A DNA stretch of 64,000 nucleotides, from the NCBI GenBank assembly GCA_002914805.1, contig JXTB01000113.1, positions 466,090 to 530,089 of the forward strand, read 5' to 3'. Below the pieces are notes generated by a model. That model made no database searches and had not been told where the DNA came from. It saw only the letters and a program-made list of their open reading frames with translations. The position numbers were made by a program, and so were the translations under genes. Origin of the DNA: Parasponia andersonii. Lineage: Eukaryota; Streptophyta; Magnoliopsida; Rosales; Cannabaceae. Of this stretch, positions 48,066 through 59,932 are shown piece after piece. Positions within the stretch are counted from its first letter, which is position 1; each line of letters opens with the position of its first letter.

Positions 48066-48827
48066 CTAGAATTCCAGTAACATAAGCCATCCTGGAGTTC
48101 CATTACCATATTTTAACATGCTTCTCATGCAAAGACAAATACAAAAACATAAATTTAACCAACAGGAAGCCGAATAGTACCTCAGAAATTCCAAATCCTG
48201 ATTAACAATCGTAGGAAGTATCTTCTTCTTCTTCTTCATTTTTTTTTCCCTTCACTTGGGACAAAGGTTTGTTAGCTTCAAACTATGGTTGTCTGCTTTC
48301 TTCAAAAACAACTTTTATTAAAAAGGATAGTACAAAATTAATCACTTACTTCACTGCACAGAAGTTTCTGCAACATGGTTGCAAATTGAACTACGTTGGC
48401 TTCCTTCATTTATCACTGCAACCCTTCCCGTCAAAGTTTATGATGTCACTGTGACCTGCATTTTTGTCATAACAGCATGACACTTTAAATTAGTTATCAT
48501 TATCCCCCCCAAAATAAGGCATGAGATCTAAATCTATGCACTGGAACTGGGCTAAAGAAACTACGAAACAAATAAACAAACTAGGTACAAGCAAATATCG
48601 CCTACCAGCTTGAGATTTATACCCTAATCAAGTTACAGAAAATTCTTAAATGATCATATGAACTTACTAATAATTTGGACGTTCATGCAGGTAGATAGAC
48701 ATCAACTTATTAGTTCACAAGATGCCTTTGCCAATGTAAGACCAACGTATAAGAAGTAAATAGATGCTACCTATTTTATGTGTGCTCTACCTCCTAACCT
48801 AGTTAGTACAGGTTTCTAAGATTAAAC
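48066..48827 (-). other. RAD51B 3' UTR and flank
   Basis: Non-coding DNA downstream of the RAD51B stop on the minus strand. A CTT repeat lies near 48222-48237. The polyadenylation site is not identified. Confidence 0.35.
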
Positions 48828-51800
48828 CTAGAGCAAGTCTTTGAACAAACCATGATAGTGGATTCTGTTTATCTCTGCCCCTTTCAGTTCTGTCCCAATG
48901 CCACTAAGCAACGAGATTCCAGCTGATGTTATGTTGAAAGGGAAAGCAAGAGGTGGCGACATTGGAGACTTTGCCAGCTTGATGAACCTCTGACCTGCAA
49001 GAGAGAAGAAAGTTGCAAAATTAGTAAGAGAAACATAAAAGTCTCAGTTCACATATATTTAACAGTAAAAACTCATTCGTCTACAACTAAGACTACTTTT
49101 CAGCACATCATCTGAGGAACCAAGAAAATTTATCATTATGAGGTTTAGATTCATTATGTAGAGAAGATACCGAGAGTGATTTCTATATCACATTCAAACT
49201 ATCGAAACATACATTCTAAAAGGAAAATATAACCAATACTGCTAAATTTAAAAATAATAGTAATCTTGTCCAAGCCAGAGATAAATGCCGCATCCTTAAA
49301 TCGATCAACTAAGAGTACTCCTAAACTCCGCACACTTGTTTTAGGTTAGAGCAAGCATCAAAGCCAACCTGATTTAGCTTCAAGCACAAGGCGAATAGTG
49401 ACTGCATGAGCCCAATTAATTCCCAAAGCAGCAACAAGATGAGAATCATATCCTGCAGGATCCTCTGTGCGCTGCACTGCAAAAACAAAGCTGTCTTAAT
49501 AATTTAAATATACGCTTCTCACCATGTGACAGCATGATCCTACCTTGAAAAGAGTACTGGCAACCTTCTTCACGAGTTTGAGATCTGACTTGGTTTGTAA
49601 CTACAATAGGGATTCGTGAAATTTCAGCAAGTGATCTAGATTTAAAAAGAAAGAGAGAGTCATATCACTTGAGCAGAAAAATTTCACCAAATAGCTAATA
49701 AGTTGAGCATTTCCAATACTACGAGATGGGATTCTCACTTGATAAAAGAAATATGCCAACCTAATAGATGTTGTCTTGAAGTTCCATGCCCATAATCCCT
49801 GGACAAAGATGATCACTAATTTAGCAAAAATCAGAAGGAACTAAGTTAAAAAAAACACAGATAGATCATGCATTGTATGAGTGCGTACAAACATGTGAAA
49901 AAGATTGTATGCTCACAGATAAGAGAGGATATGTTATTAATAAGAAGAAATGTGGTGAAAATGGATATGCATGTGGTGAGAGGAAAGTTGTTCAGGTCAA
50001 GAATACTATCATTATAATTGGTAGGAAACCGCTTACTGAAAGTTTCACTGAAAAGACTGATGAAAGAAGAGAGAGCAGAACACACTGATCTCATCACTTA
50101 CCTGAAGATATGACAAAAGGATGTCAAATATATTTGAGGTTTCTAGGGCTTTTCAAGTCATTGCATCATTCTTCAATGCTATTCATATATGGTGTTCACA
50201 GCACCTTTTCACTAGACAAGGATTGTTTATCTAACTCATTTTTGAACTCTTGAGTTAGGTTATTCTTATATAATCAAAACGATGAACATGAATCAAACAT
50301 GAACCAAAAGAATCCGAGTTTACATAATGCCCACATATCTATATTCTATAACAGCAAACATGCATTACAAAAGAAAATTAACTCACCCGGAAATAATAGC
50401 AGCCATGCTGTCAATGACTAGCAACTTCACCTGACGCTGAAGATGTGATTCCTTGATTTGTTGCAAACTAGTGATTAATCAGAAAAAATACCATTACCTA
50501 TAAAGTTCTGACAATTGTGAGATAAATAGAACAAAAGAAACAGGAATATGTAGCAATTCGAACATATAGTGAAAGCTCATGCACAAAAAGTAAGCAATGT
50601 CTGATTTCATAATAATATATTGACCTATTCTTTTGCATTAACAACATACTTGAGTCATGGAAGTCTTTTAGGTCATGAAAATGAATAAAAACTGGATGGG
50701 CACAGAAATTGGACACTTAGTAACGGGATGTTGCTAATGACCTTATGAAATATGCCATTAACGCTTACAATAGAGTAAGTGTAACTGGTATTGGAGAATA
50801 TAAGTTGTACTTAGGTGCATAGTAGACTTCGTACACCCCTACTTAATGTCACTGATACCATAGCAAAATCAGCCCTGGTTTTCAGTAAACATGAGTTTTC
50901 ACCCGTAAAATTTATGACAAAGTTTCTACTACCATTAAATAATAAGCAATCCATTCTTAAGCTAAGAAGATAAAGTCTCATTGTAAATCATACCTCTCAG
51001 TAAATTTAGAAAGTGAAGTTGGCCGCAAAACTAGGATCCTACCAGCCATCTGTTTTATATGCACAATAATTATTAGCAATTAACAGTGATTCTCGGACGA
51101 ACAAATATGAAGGACATTATCATAGATACAATATATAGATTTTGCAGACCTCCTGTATCACTCCTGTCGTTTTAAATAAGTCAGGGAAACTTTTGACTCC
51201 AATTTCTATCATCCTGAGGAAAGAATTGGAGTTTAAAATTTTCTGGGGAAAGATATTATCAGCAATTGATATGACTAGGGCGTGCTTCAAGTACCTTCTT
51301 GAACTAAATTTGGATTCAACATCGATATAGATAACATGGCCATTTAAACCTCCATAAACTGCCGGCAATGAAGCCAATAATGAGAGCTTCATACAAAACT
51401 GCCATTTGCATCAAATAAACCAGTTTGTGTTAATAATCTATCAACACCTATCTCATCATAAAAGGTGGAAGAAGAACTTCCTTGAACACATTTTCCCAAG
51501 AATAAAAGACACCTAAGGAGGTTTTCTTCTGTAGAGCACTCTCAGAGGACCAATGCAAATGCAAAGATATTAGTTACATAAAACAAATGAATAAGGTAAA
51601 CATGACATTGCATCAGTGTCACAGACATCCTCATCCTTAAAAGCGATCAGTGGACTAAAACAGAAAAATATCTTGTCAACCAATGAAATTCTACATTCTG
51701 CAATGTGCGACCTAGGACTTGAAAGAAATCCCTTTCACGTTGAGTCATATTACTGTCTTCAGGCTTAGATGCATCAAACAGAGAACTGTATTGAACTAAG

Positions 51801-52788
51801 AGACAAAATAAATCAAATTGGTTTGACCAAATAACGCAGACAAACAATAGAAAGGGCACGATGCAGTTTGACCAAATAACACCACAATCAAGTTTTCAGT
51901 AATCCAAAATGAAATGAAGGAAAAATCATACCTGTGTTTTGCCGATTCCAGCAGGACCAACCAGCTCTGTTAGAACACCGAACGGTATTCCACCACATAA
52001 AGCTTCATCTAACCCCTTCAGATCAGTAGGAAGATGGCCACCATGTTCCTCTTTCTGTACACGCTGCTCCATTAGAGATAGTGCCTACAAACCAAGAACT
52101 AAGAAAACATTTTGGAGAAACCCACAAAAAGAAATTTGGGGAATTTGATGGACTAGATCCCAAATTGTTTTTTGAGCTTGGACATTACACAAGCTAAAAG
52201 CTTTGGAGTCTAGTTTCAGTCCAATCTCTACTAGGGTCTACTTAACCAAATCAAAAAACAAAAGGAAATTTAGACCAAACATAATTCTCCGGGACTTCTC
52301 CACGAACCAAAAACTTAAAAAAGGGATAATTGCCCAGTCTATTCATGAAATTATAATCATCCAAAAATACAAAATTCAAAATTCAAAACAATTGGGGATT
52401 TTTCTTCGGAAATTTGAGATTGCTTTTTGCTCACAGTTTGGTAGGGAGGGCAAGCGACTTCGCTGATGCGCGCCACAGCGGAGGAAACTTGCGCCATTCC
52501 CACATCCAACAAATGCATTAGATCGAATTCGGTTAGGGATAACACCTCCTGAAAGGCAAATTCACCAGACTGATTTGATTAGTTTTCAATTCTCTCAAAT
52601 TCTCTGAATATTCAAATTCAAGAAACTCTATTCATCTGGGTCTTGATAAAAACTTAGGTCTTCAATATTCAAGGGGGAACGAGATTGAGAAAGAGGGGTT
52701 TTACCTTGGCGGTGGTGATGTTACGCGCTGCGAAAACGTTAGCCATTGATTTGGGCAAACCCATCTCCTTTATCAGCTTCTCCGCCAT
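48828..52788 (-). CDS. RAD51B: DNA repair protein RAD51 homolog 2 (RAD51B)
   Basis: Minus-strand exons: 52788-52705, 52548-52435, 52084-51932, 51398-51295, 51213-51150, 51049-50994, 50467-50387, 49798-49739, 49635-49544, 49476-49369, 48994-48828; the summed CDS is 1,083 nt, in frame, giving 360 aa, close to the roughly 370 aa I recall for plant RAD51B. The N-terminal helical domain contains TEFDLMHLLDVGM. Walker A is GPAGIGKT (109-116, with K115), and Walker B is LLVID (207-211). Later motifs are LGWHISFIK and PIVVTNQVRS (the ATPase-core beta strand/L2 region) and INWAHAVTIRLVLE near the end. Family role: part of the BCDX2 paralogue complex that supports RAD51 filament formation in somatic recombination repair and moderates meiotic crossovers. 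The stop follows HGLFKDLL. The longest introns (50386-49799, 51931-51399, 50993-50468) show no nested gene I can identify. Confidence 0.93.
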
Positions 52789-52817
52789 TTTGTTTTCACT
52801 AGGGTTCTCTCTGAGCG

Positions 52818-52824
52818 TATATAG
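52818..52824 (-). promoter_or_regulatory. TATA-like box immediately upstream of RAD51B
   Basis: CTATATAC on the minus strand lies only about 30 bases before the ATG. If functional, it would place transcription start almost at the start codon, so either the leader is extremely short or this lies inside a longer 5' UTR and is not the true TATA box. Confidence 0.25.
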
Positions 52825-52889
52825 CTGATCTGTTACTCCATTTTTGTGAGCTCGGAATGAGGATCCCTCTCGAGCTTTCCCGCCAACTG

Positions 52890-54240
52890 AAATGAAAAAT
52901 AAGCCTATCGAGTCTTACAACAACTACTAATACTAACTCATAACCCTTGTTTGTTTTCGTTTGAAAAAAGTAAAATAACAGTTACCTTCCTAGTTTCGTG
53001 TCAAAATTACTAAATAAAAATATCGACACTCTTAGAGTTCAAATAAGATTAAAATTAGTTGTGTTATTTTTTAATTCGAATATACTTAATCATCATTTAT
53101 TATAAAATCAAACTTTGGCCAAACTCAAATTTGGCTAGTGCATGAGTTTCTGCCGAGTAATTTCATTTCTAATTTAAGGTATGTTAACATAAATATTTTT
53201 AGTGCAGTGGCATTGGCATCATTACCTTTTAAAAAAAAAAAAATCCTAAAGAAAAAGCGGAGTTGGAGAATTCTGAAAATTTATTATATTTTATATTCTC
53301 TTATTTTATTAGTTGATACGTGGATTATATTATGTTTTATAGTATGATCGTAATTGTGTATTAAGAGTGGAGAGTGATGTAGCACTCCTCAAATACATTC
53401 AAAATGAAATCTAGTCGAAGGATCTGTTTAGCATTTTACTTTTGGAAATGATTTTTTTTTTTTCTTTGAAGATTGTTTTTTCAAGGTTCTAGTAAATATT
53501 ACTTATGTAAAATTGCTCGTACCCGTAAGAGTATTTTTAGAACTCAAATTAAATTAAAATGATAATAAAATAAAAATCTATATATACCATAATACACGGG
53601 ATTATGCTATACCATCTTCATTCCAAATTTTTATTCAGTTTGAAAACGTCCTCCAATATTGCAAATAAAAATTGTTAAAGCCTTTGATTTCCTCTTCCTC
53701 TTTTTGAATCATTTGCAGATCATGATCTTAAAAACTATTGTCTTTGGACAAGATTGGCCATCATCTAAATAGCGGAAAAAAATATAGAAATAACAAAAGA
53801 CAAAATAAAGGAACCTAAAGACCGATGGAATGGCTGCCCATTATTCTTTATTTTTACCTCTTCCCAAACTCCATTATTATGCTTTCTGGATCTTAGGACC
53901 ATTTTTCTGATTAGTTCTCATTTCAATTGAACTGCATAATGGGTGGAGCTGGCTCACTAGTCAGCTCCTCTCAATTTTCTTTTTTCTTATATATATATAT
54001 ATAATCATTAAGTTTGTAAAATATTTTAATATATCTTTTAAAAGAGTTTAAAAAAAATAATTAAGTCTCCTAAAAGCTTTTAAAAATATAGTAAAACTTT
54101 ATAAGCTCACAATTAAAAGTTGTTGCATTAGTAAATAAAAAAATATCTAAACTCATTTGAGAATTAATATAGCTGATTATTTTATTTTAATTTATTTTAA
54201 ATAAATTCAATTAAGGAAATATATATTTTCAGACTTATCC
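52890..54240. other. Intergenic upstream of RAD51B, no gene seen
   Basis: AT-rich with poly-A/T runs. I see no reading frame or repeat I can name. Confidence 0.5.
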
Positions 54241-54329
54241 TTTGTATGACATGCTTGTGTTTATGTTGATATATTTTCAACTTTTGACAAGAAAATATTA
54301 ATTCATTTTATTGAATATTATCTAAAAGA

Positions 54330-54710
54330 TTTTTCTACTATGGAGCTCGTGGAACTTGATGATTAGCTTGAAAGATATAAAATTGATATACATTCCATTG
54401 AAAAATTTAATAGATTGAAAAGTATTGGTGATTTTGCACAAAAAATGACTGAGATAAGAAAACATAATATCTAACCTCTCGTTTATTGTCTTGTGATATC
54501 CATACTAATTTTACCAATTGCTACTATTAATGTGGAGATAGTATTCTATTCTATAAATTCTTTAAAGAATCAGCTATACAATAAAATGTGCGATCAATAA
54601 ATGAATGATAATTTGCTTGTTTATATTAAAAGATATCTTTAATGATATTGATAATAAACTCATTGTAAAACACTTTCAAAGAATAAAAATACGTCGAGTG
54701 CAATTGAAAT
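54330..54710 (+). pseudogene. hAT transposase relic (C-terminal dimerisation region)
   Basis: Conceptual translation across several breaks gives, in order: LERYKIDIHS, a FAQKMTEIRKHNI block, LILPIATINVEIVFYSI, LKNQLYNKMCDQ, stop, MNDNLLVYIKR, then NDIDNKLIVKHFQ and IKIRRVQL. This is the order and spacing of the hAT dimerisation domain in the plant ZMYM1/TTF-type transposase-like family (compare the family pattern LPVATATVER-F). In-frame stops at about 54352, 54473 and 54599 and the missing catalytic N-terminal half show it is dead. It has no start codon and no neighbouring partner gene. Confidence 0.8.
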
Positions 54711-54756
54711 ACATTATTATTTTCAATTATTTTTTAAATTATAATTACAATCCAGT

Positions 54757-54788
54757 CCCTCTAAAGAGAATTCCTAGTTCCGTCCCTG
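54757..54788 (+). mobile_element. 3' terminal inverted repeat of the hAT element
   Basis: Read inward on the minus strand from 54788 the sequence starts CAGGGACGGAACTAGGAATT, the usual CAGGGGCGGAGCYAGGA type of plant hAT ends. It lies about 80 bases beyond the transposase relic, as expected. I did not find the partner end with confidence. Confidence 0.7.
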
Positions 54789-55018
54789 TCCATATCCAAC
54801 CAAATTCCGTTTTACAGTATATAACGAGTCTTGAGTTTTGTCGATCCTTACAGTTTTTTTTTTCTTCAAGTTGGATAAATGGCGAGTTGAAGTTAAGTAT
54901 AGCATTATCTTGTGTGCTTTAGTACACGTAGACTTCTATTATATCCTCACTTTGATTTCATCTAATGGTCTAAAAAGTACTCATACTATAAGTGATATTT
55001 CCCCCCCTAAATTAGAAT

Positions 55019-55195
55019 TTCTTAAGTGGTAAGAGTACCCTTTACTTGGGATCTCGGTCTTAGGATCGAATCACATCAGAGGTAGGTATGAAAACCTATG
55101 ATCCCTAATAAGATGAGGTAGGGAGGTAGTAGTAGGTATTTTCTTTTAATTTATAGTAAGTAAAAGTCATTGGTTAAGTCCAACATTTTTTTAAA
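55019..55195 (+). mobile_element. tRNA-type SINE, complete, with 10-bp target duplication
   Basis: The head TTCTTAAGTGGTAAGAGTAC holds an A-box-like stretch, and GGATCGAATCAC about 45 bases in matches a pol III B box. The 3' end is GTAAGTAAAAGTCATTGGTT, then AAGTCC and a T-run. Identical AAATTAGAAT copies flank it (55009-55018 and 55196-55205). The 3' end is shared with the SINE at 57546-57702. It has no coding capacity. Confidence 0.82.
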
Positions 55196-55205
55196 AAATT
55201 AGAAT

Positions 55206-57300
55206 CTTCTATAGTTTTAACTTTTAAATTTAGGTTGTTGAATGAAGAAATATATATTTATTTATTTACAAAAGAGACACAGGAAAATCTTTGTCATGTA
55301 GAATTAAGCAATTTTATGGGATAAGACATTATCTTAATCAAAGAAACATATTGTTACCATAATTTTTTCACTATTTGTTTTTTAATTTGTACTAAGTATC
55401 AATTTTTGAAAACGAAAAGTAAGATAAATTTCAATAAATATGCTCTATAGATGTCTTAATTACATCCATATATCTCTCTCTCAATAAATGTTCAAAATAT
55501 ATGACTGTACGACAAAAATGCCCCTAAAAGCATAGTTTTATCGATGTTAATAAAAAACTCAAAAACTAAAGATTAACTCCAGTATTTATAAGATCCTCTT
55601 GCTTTGCTCTTGTCTTTTCTTTATGTAAATTCCCATAATATTTTTTTTCGTTATCAAAATTTCTCAACTTTTTCTCTTGCTCTCATATCTTTCAAGGACG
55701 ATTAAAAAATTTCTATATTTAAATGTTATGAGTATAATTTAAAATGGTTCGTATTTAAGTTTTGGGATGTTCTATGGTAGATTTTGTATTAAAAATAAAA
55801 TTTAGATCAATTTCTACGAATTTCTAGAAATGTGGACTAGCTATCCCAATAAATATCAAAAATTTCGATGAATTTCAATACTAATTCAATAAAATTTAAT
55901 GTCATTTGATATCTAAACATTACTCAATGGTCATCGAAAAATTTCGCTTAAATTTCATGACTTTCGAAGATAATTTGAAGCCATTTTGATGACCATCGAG
56001 TAAGTTTTTAGATGTCATTATAAAAATATGCTTCATTGAATTTTATCAAAATTCATTGAAATTTTTTATTTTTGTAAGAACAGCTAGTCCAAATTTTTAA
56101 AAATTCATAGAAATTGATCTAAATTTTATTTTTAATGCAAAATTTACCACAGAATATATCGAAACTCAAATACCAACTATTTTAAACTATATCCATTTCA
56201 TTTCTATAATATTGATTTAGTTTTTGTTATTCAGAAAATTATAGAATTGAGAGAAAGTTGAAGATTAAGATGAAGCATGGAAGAAGAGAAAGGGAGGGAC
56301 AAGAAAAAGTGAAAGAAAATTAGGTCCAAAGCATAGATTAAAGTTGGAACATTTTGAGGATAGCTTAGTCTTTTTAAGGGGTTTAGTTGTATTTTTTGAA
56401 ATTTTATTATGAGAGTTATATGTTTGTAAATAAGGCACAAATAAAGCATATTTTATGAAACTTCTCAAAAGTAAGTACTATTATCAAAAAAAGAATAATG
56501 TTACGAACATCCTTAGCACCGTATGATATATGGGTATAATCATATTTTATTTAACATTACTACTCATAGAAGAATATATACAATTTAAAAGATATACCAA
56601 TATTGTTAGGCATAATTAATAATTTTTAAAATAAAATTGGACTTAATTAATGAATTTCATTTATTATAAATTAAAAAAAATATTTTGAAATTTTACGGAA
56701 AAAAAAATGAAGAACTTTTGAAAAATATGGTATCGATAAATGTATTTAAAAAATACTGACATTCAGTAGAAATGAAAGATACGGATACGCTGATGTAAGC
56801 CAAAAAATAATAAGCACTGCGTTGCTAAAGGAAGGAAAGGCATTAATAAGTGTTGATGTCAACACTTGCACGCTTCAGCCAACAAAAATATATAATCTTT
56901 GTTTTAAAAAGAAAGGATGGACAAGGCAATCATCAACGCATGTAACTATTCTTTATTTCTCTTATTTTGACGTTTTTGCACTTAATTTTCTATTTTATTT
57001 GTGTGATTATTTTTTATTTTAGTATTTATAAATCTTTAACTGCAATATCACTAATATTTTGAATAAGTTTTTTCAATAAAATCAGTTCTTAACTATGTTT
57101 ATTGTTTAGCAATAAAAGATCCAAATTCTCATACTCATTTATTAGATACTATAGATAATATGTTATGATACGTGTATTATTTTTTTAATAGTAAATGCTA
57201 ACTCTCAATCCAATTTCTATGAATATTATAAGTAACATATAAGACACTTAAGTTAACTTATTATTATTTTTTTAACAAATACAATAAAGAACTCTCAAAC
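55206..57300. other. Intergenic, no gene seen
   Basis: AT-rich DNA. A segment around 55790-56160 contains two inverted blocks (TTAGATCAATTTCTACGAAT at 55801 and, inverted, ATTCATAGAAATTGATCTAA at 56103) that suggest a fold-back element of roughly 350-400 bases. No protein-coding signal. Confidence 0.5.
55770..56165. repeat. Large imperfect inverted repeat
   Basis: The left arm (from about 55770: TCTATGGTAGATTTTGTATT... TTTAGATCAATTTCTACGAA) is mirrored on the right (TTCATAGAAATTGATCTAAA... AATGCAAAATTTACCACAGA, ending near 56155). Arms are roughly 100 bases or more, spacing about 180 bases. The centre also has TCAATAAAATTTAATGTCAT against ATGTCATTATAAAAATATGC, weakly. It is consistent with a MITE or a hairpin RNA locus. 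Confidence 0.65.
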
Positions 57301-57429
57301 TCTTTTTTCAATTTCTAGTTACTACAAATAATGATACTAATGGTAACTTTCTAATTTTCTTTTCTCATATTATTTTTTTTTTTTGAAATAAGAAACACCC
57401 AATTCTACTTCTAATTTATGGATACCTGG

Positions 57430-58450
57430 TAATCTTTTCTTTTTAACCATATAAAGTACTTATGGTAATATTTCCTTCCACTGAGAAGGCTTATTCATTC
57501 ATTTTTTTTTATTTACAATGGATGATACTTATAGTAACCGAATATTTTTTTTTTTAAAAAATGGGGCTTAACTAATGACTACCACTTACTACAAATTTAA
57601 AGGAAAATAACACACACTTTACCAAGGTTCAAACTCCTGACCCCCCAAACTCACACATACATCCCTCAAATCTTGGATCAACCGAGCTAACCCTAGTTGG
57701 CATTATAGTAACCTAATATGATACTTATGATAACCTTTTTTTAAAAAAAAAAAAAATCAGGTAAGATATTTATAATAATTGAATAAAATACCTAATAAGG
57801 TAATATTTTCTTTTTAACCATATAGGATACCTATAGTAAATTTCCTCTTTTAAAAAGGCCCATCCATTCAAATTTTTTTTTTTATTTGCTATGTAGGATA
57901 ATTATAGTAACCAAATATAATACTTTTGGTAACTAGACATGATACCTATGGTAACCTATTTTTTTTTTTTCTAAATCAAGTAGGATATTTATGGTAACTA
58001 GGATACCTGAGGTAATCCTTTTTTTAACCACATAGGACACCTTTAGTAATATTTCCTTTTTTAAAAATGTTCATTTATTTAAGTACAATTTTTATTTTCT
58101 GGACAGGATACTTATAGTAACCGATATGATACTTATGGTAACCAAACATTATACTTCTAATAACCAATTTTCTTTCTAAATCGAGTAGGATACTTACAGT
58201 AATCAGATAGAATACTTATGATAATTCTTTCTTTTTAATCATATAGGATACATATGATAATATTTTCTCCTTTAAAAAGACTCATTTATTCAAAAATAAT
58301 TTTTATTTATTAGGCATAATACTTATGATCATCGGATAGAATACATATAGTAACAAGATAACAGTGTTATTTTTTAAAAAAATATTATAATTATATATTT
58401 ATGATAACTAGATAAGATACTTATGGAATTTTTTTTTTATTTACCGAATG
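57430..58450. repeat. Tandem array with a ~210-bp period and nested GATACTTATRGTAAC motif
   Basis: The anchor TTTTAACCATATAGGATACC recurs at 57441, 57812, 58022 and 58233: spacings 371, 210 and 211. The first spacing is about 160 longer because a SINE interrupts that unit. Each unit also contains AAAAAGGCCCATTCATTCAA-like and TCTAAATCAAGTAGGATA-like segments, and several copies of the short motif GATACTTATRGTAAC. Copies are diverged by perhaps 15-25 percent, judged by eye. Confidence 0.8.
57546..57702 (-). mobile_element. tRNA-type SINE inserted in the tandem array
   Basis: On the minus strand it starts CCAACTAGGGTTAGCTCGGT. TAGCTCGGTTGA is an A box and AGTTTGAACCTTGG a B box. It ends GTAAGTGGTAGTCATTAGTT, then AAGCCCCATTTTTT. 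Flanking copies TTATAGTAACC-G/T-AATAT (57529-57545 and 57703-57719) form a ~17-bp target duplication with one mismatch. The shared 3' end with the SINE at 55.1 kb indicates a common family lineage or a common reverse-transcriptase recognition end. Confidence 0.83.
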
Positions 58451-59932
58451 AGAAGCCTTTGTCAAGGATGTATGAATTTATTTATTTATTTGTGATAATA
58501 AGGAACACAAAATATCATTTCAAATTCTCCCGGATAACACATATAACATGTGATAGCTTGATAACTTAGACATATATATTTTTTTTCCCAAAGAATCTCA
58601 TATAAATACTTAAAGTATATAAAAATAAGTAAAAGACTAAATAACTTTATCCTTAAAAAAACTAATTCTTTATTCTATTCAAAAAAATTATTCTGTCCTA
58701 AGCAAAGTGAATTCAAAATAAAAAATAATAGAGAAAACGTTTTTTTTAAAAGAAGATTTAAAAGGTTAATTAATACTAAATATAGAAATAGTCAAAGAGA
58801 AATAAAACTTTATCCTGAAAAGTTAATTCTTTTTTTGAATTCAATAAATAATTATATTTTAGAATGTTGTACTTCTATCCTAAAAATAGTTAAAACACAT
58901 TCAAAAACTTAAACATAATATCAAAAAAAAAAAATAAAAGAAAAACTAAATCTATCATTAAAAAAATAAAATCGATCTTAAAGAATGTTAATAGAAAAAG
59001 ACAGAATAAAAAAACGAATAAAAGGACTAAAAAAATACTGTAGAGAATCAATGCGTCTGACACGCGCACACACCACAAAAAAAAAAAATATCGGCCCTGA
59101 CAACTGACGTCAAGGGCGTCAAATTTGGGAAAAAAAAAAAATTGAAAGGAAGTATAGATTTCATTTAAACTCCGTACACGGTATAAATATAATTTTACAG
59201 CGTTTAAACATAATTTTTTGGCCAAAATGTCTAATTTTTTCAAAATACGTTTTAGAAATCCTCACCTTAATCTCTCACTTTTTCTTTAAAAATTATAAAT
59301 TTTTAAGTTTATTCTCGATATAATTTAAATCTAGAACCGAAATTTTAAATAATAAATAATCTTATTCTTTAAAACAACTCCCTTGACCAAACATAAACAT
59401 AATTAACAATTTTACTATACCCATACGAGACTACGGGAGTACTTTTTTTTTTAAGTGAAAACATAAAATTTTGTATTTTATCAAATGGTTCTCAAAAGAA
59501 GTACTAAAGAGACATAGGTAGTCGTATTTTCTTAGGAAAAAATTATTTTAGATACATGTATAAATCAATAACAGAACGCAAAAGCATGCTAACGTATTAA
59601 TAAAGCCCACTACTGTCTATGCTGCTGTTTAATTCTAATAATCCATCAAATGGAGTAAAAATCCGTAACACTTAACACAAAAATCTTTTATATTTTAAGA
59701 TAACATGATTCTAGCTTGCTTAACATCTCTGATTTCAGAAGTTAGGTTTATGCCCTCTTATTTAGTATCTTTTTTGTTTTCTTAATTTAATTTCTATTAT
59801 TCGGTCGAAGTTCGCAAAAAAAAAAAGAAGAAAAAATCACATATCTTCGGCATGTTATCTTGTTCATTTAGTGTTGTCGTGTAAATATGAGAATGAAATA
59901 GTCATTAATTCCAGTTTTTGTTTTACTTAATT
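58451..59932. other. Intergenic, no gene seen
   Basis: AT-rich. Near 59074-59130, CACCACAAAAAAAAAAAATA is followed by GGCCCTGAC...GTCAAGGGC, reminiscent of a CACTA-type end with a subterminal palindrome, but it is unpaired. Confidence 0.4.

Noticed and set aside
58890..59243. 117-codon minus-strand frame rich in F and L
   Set aside because: Composition comes from A-runs on the plus strand. There is no motif, and it overlaps a probable transposon end.
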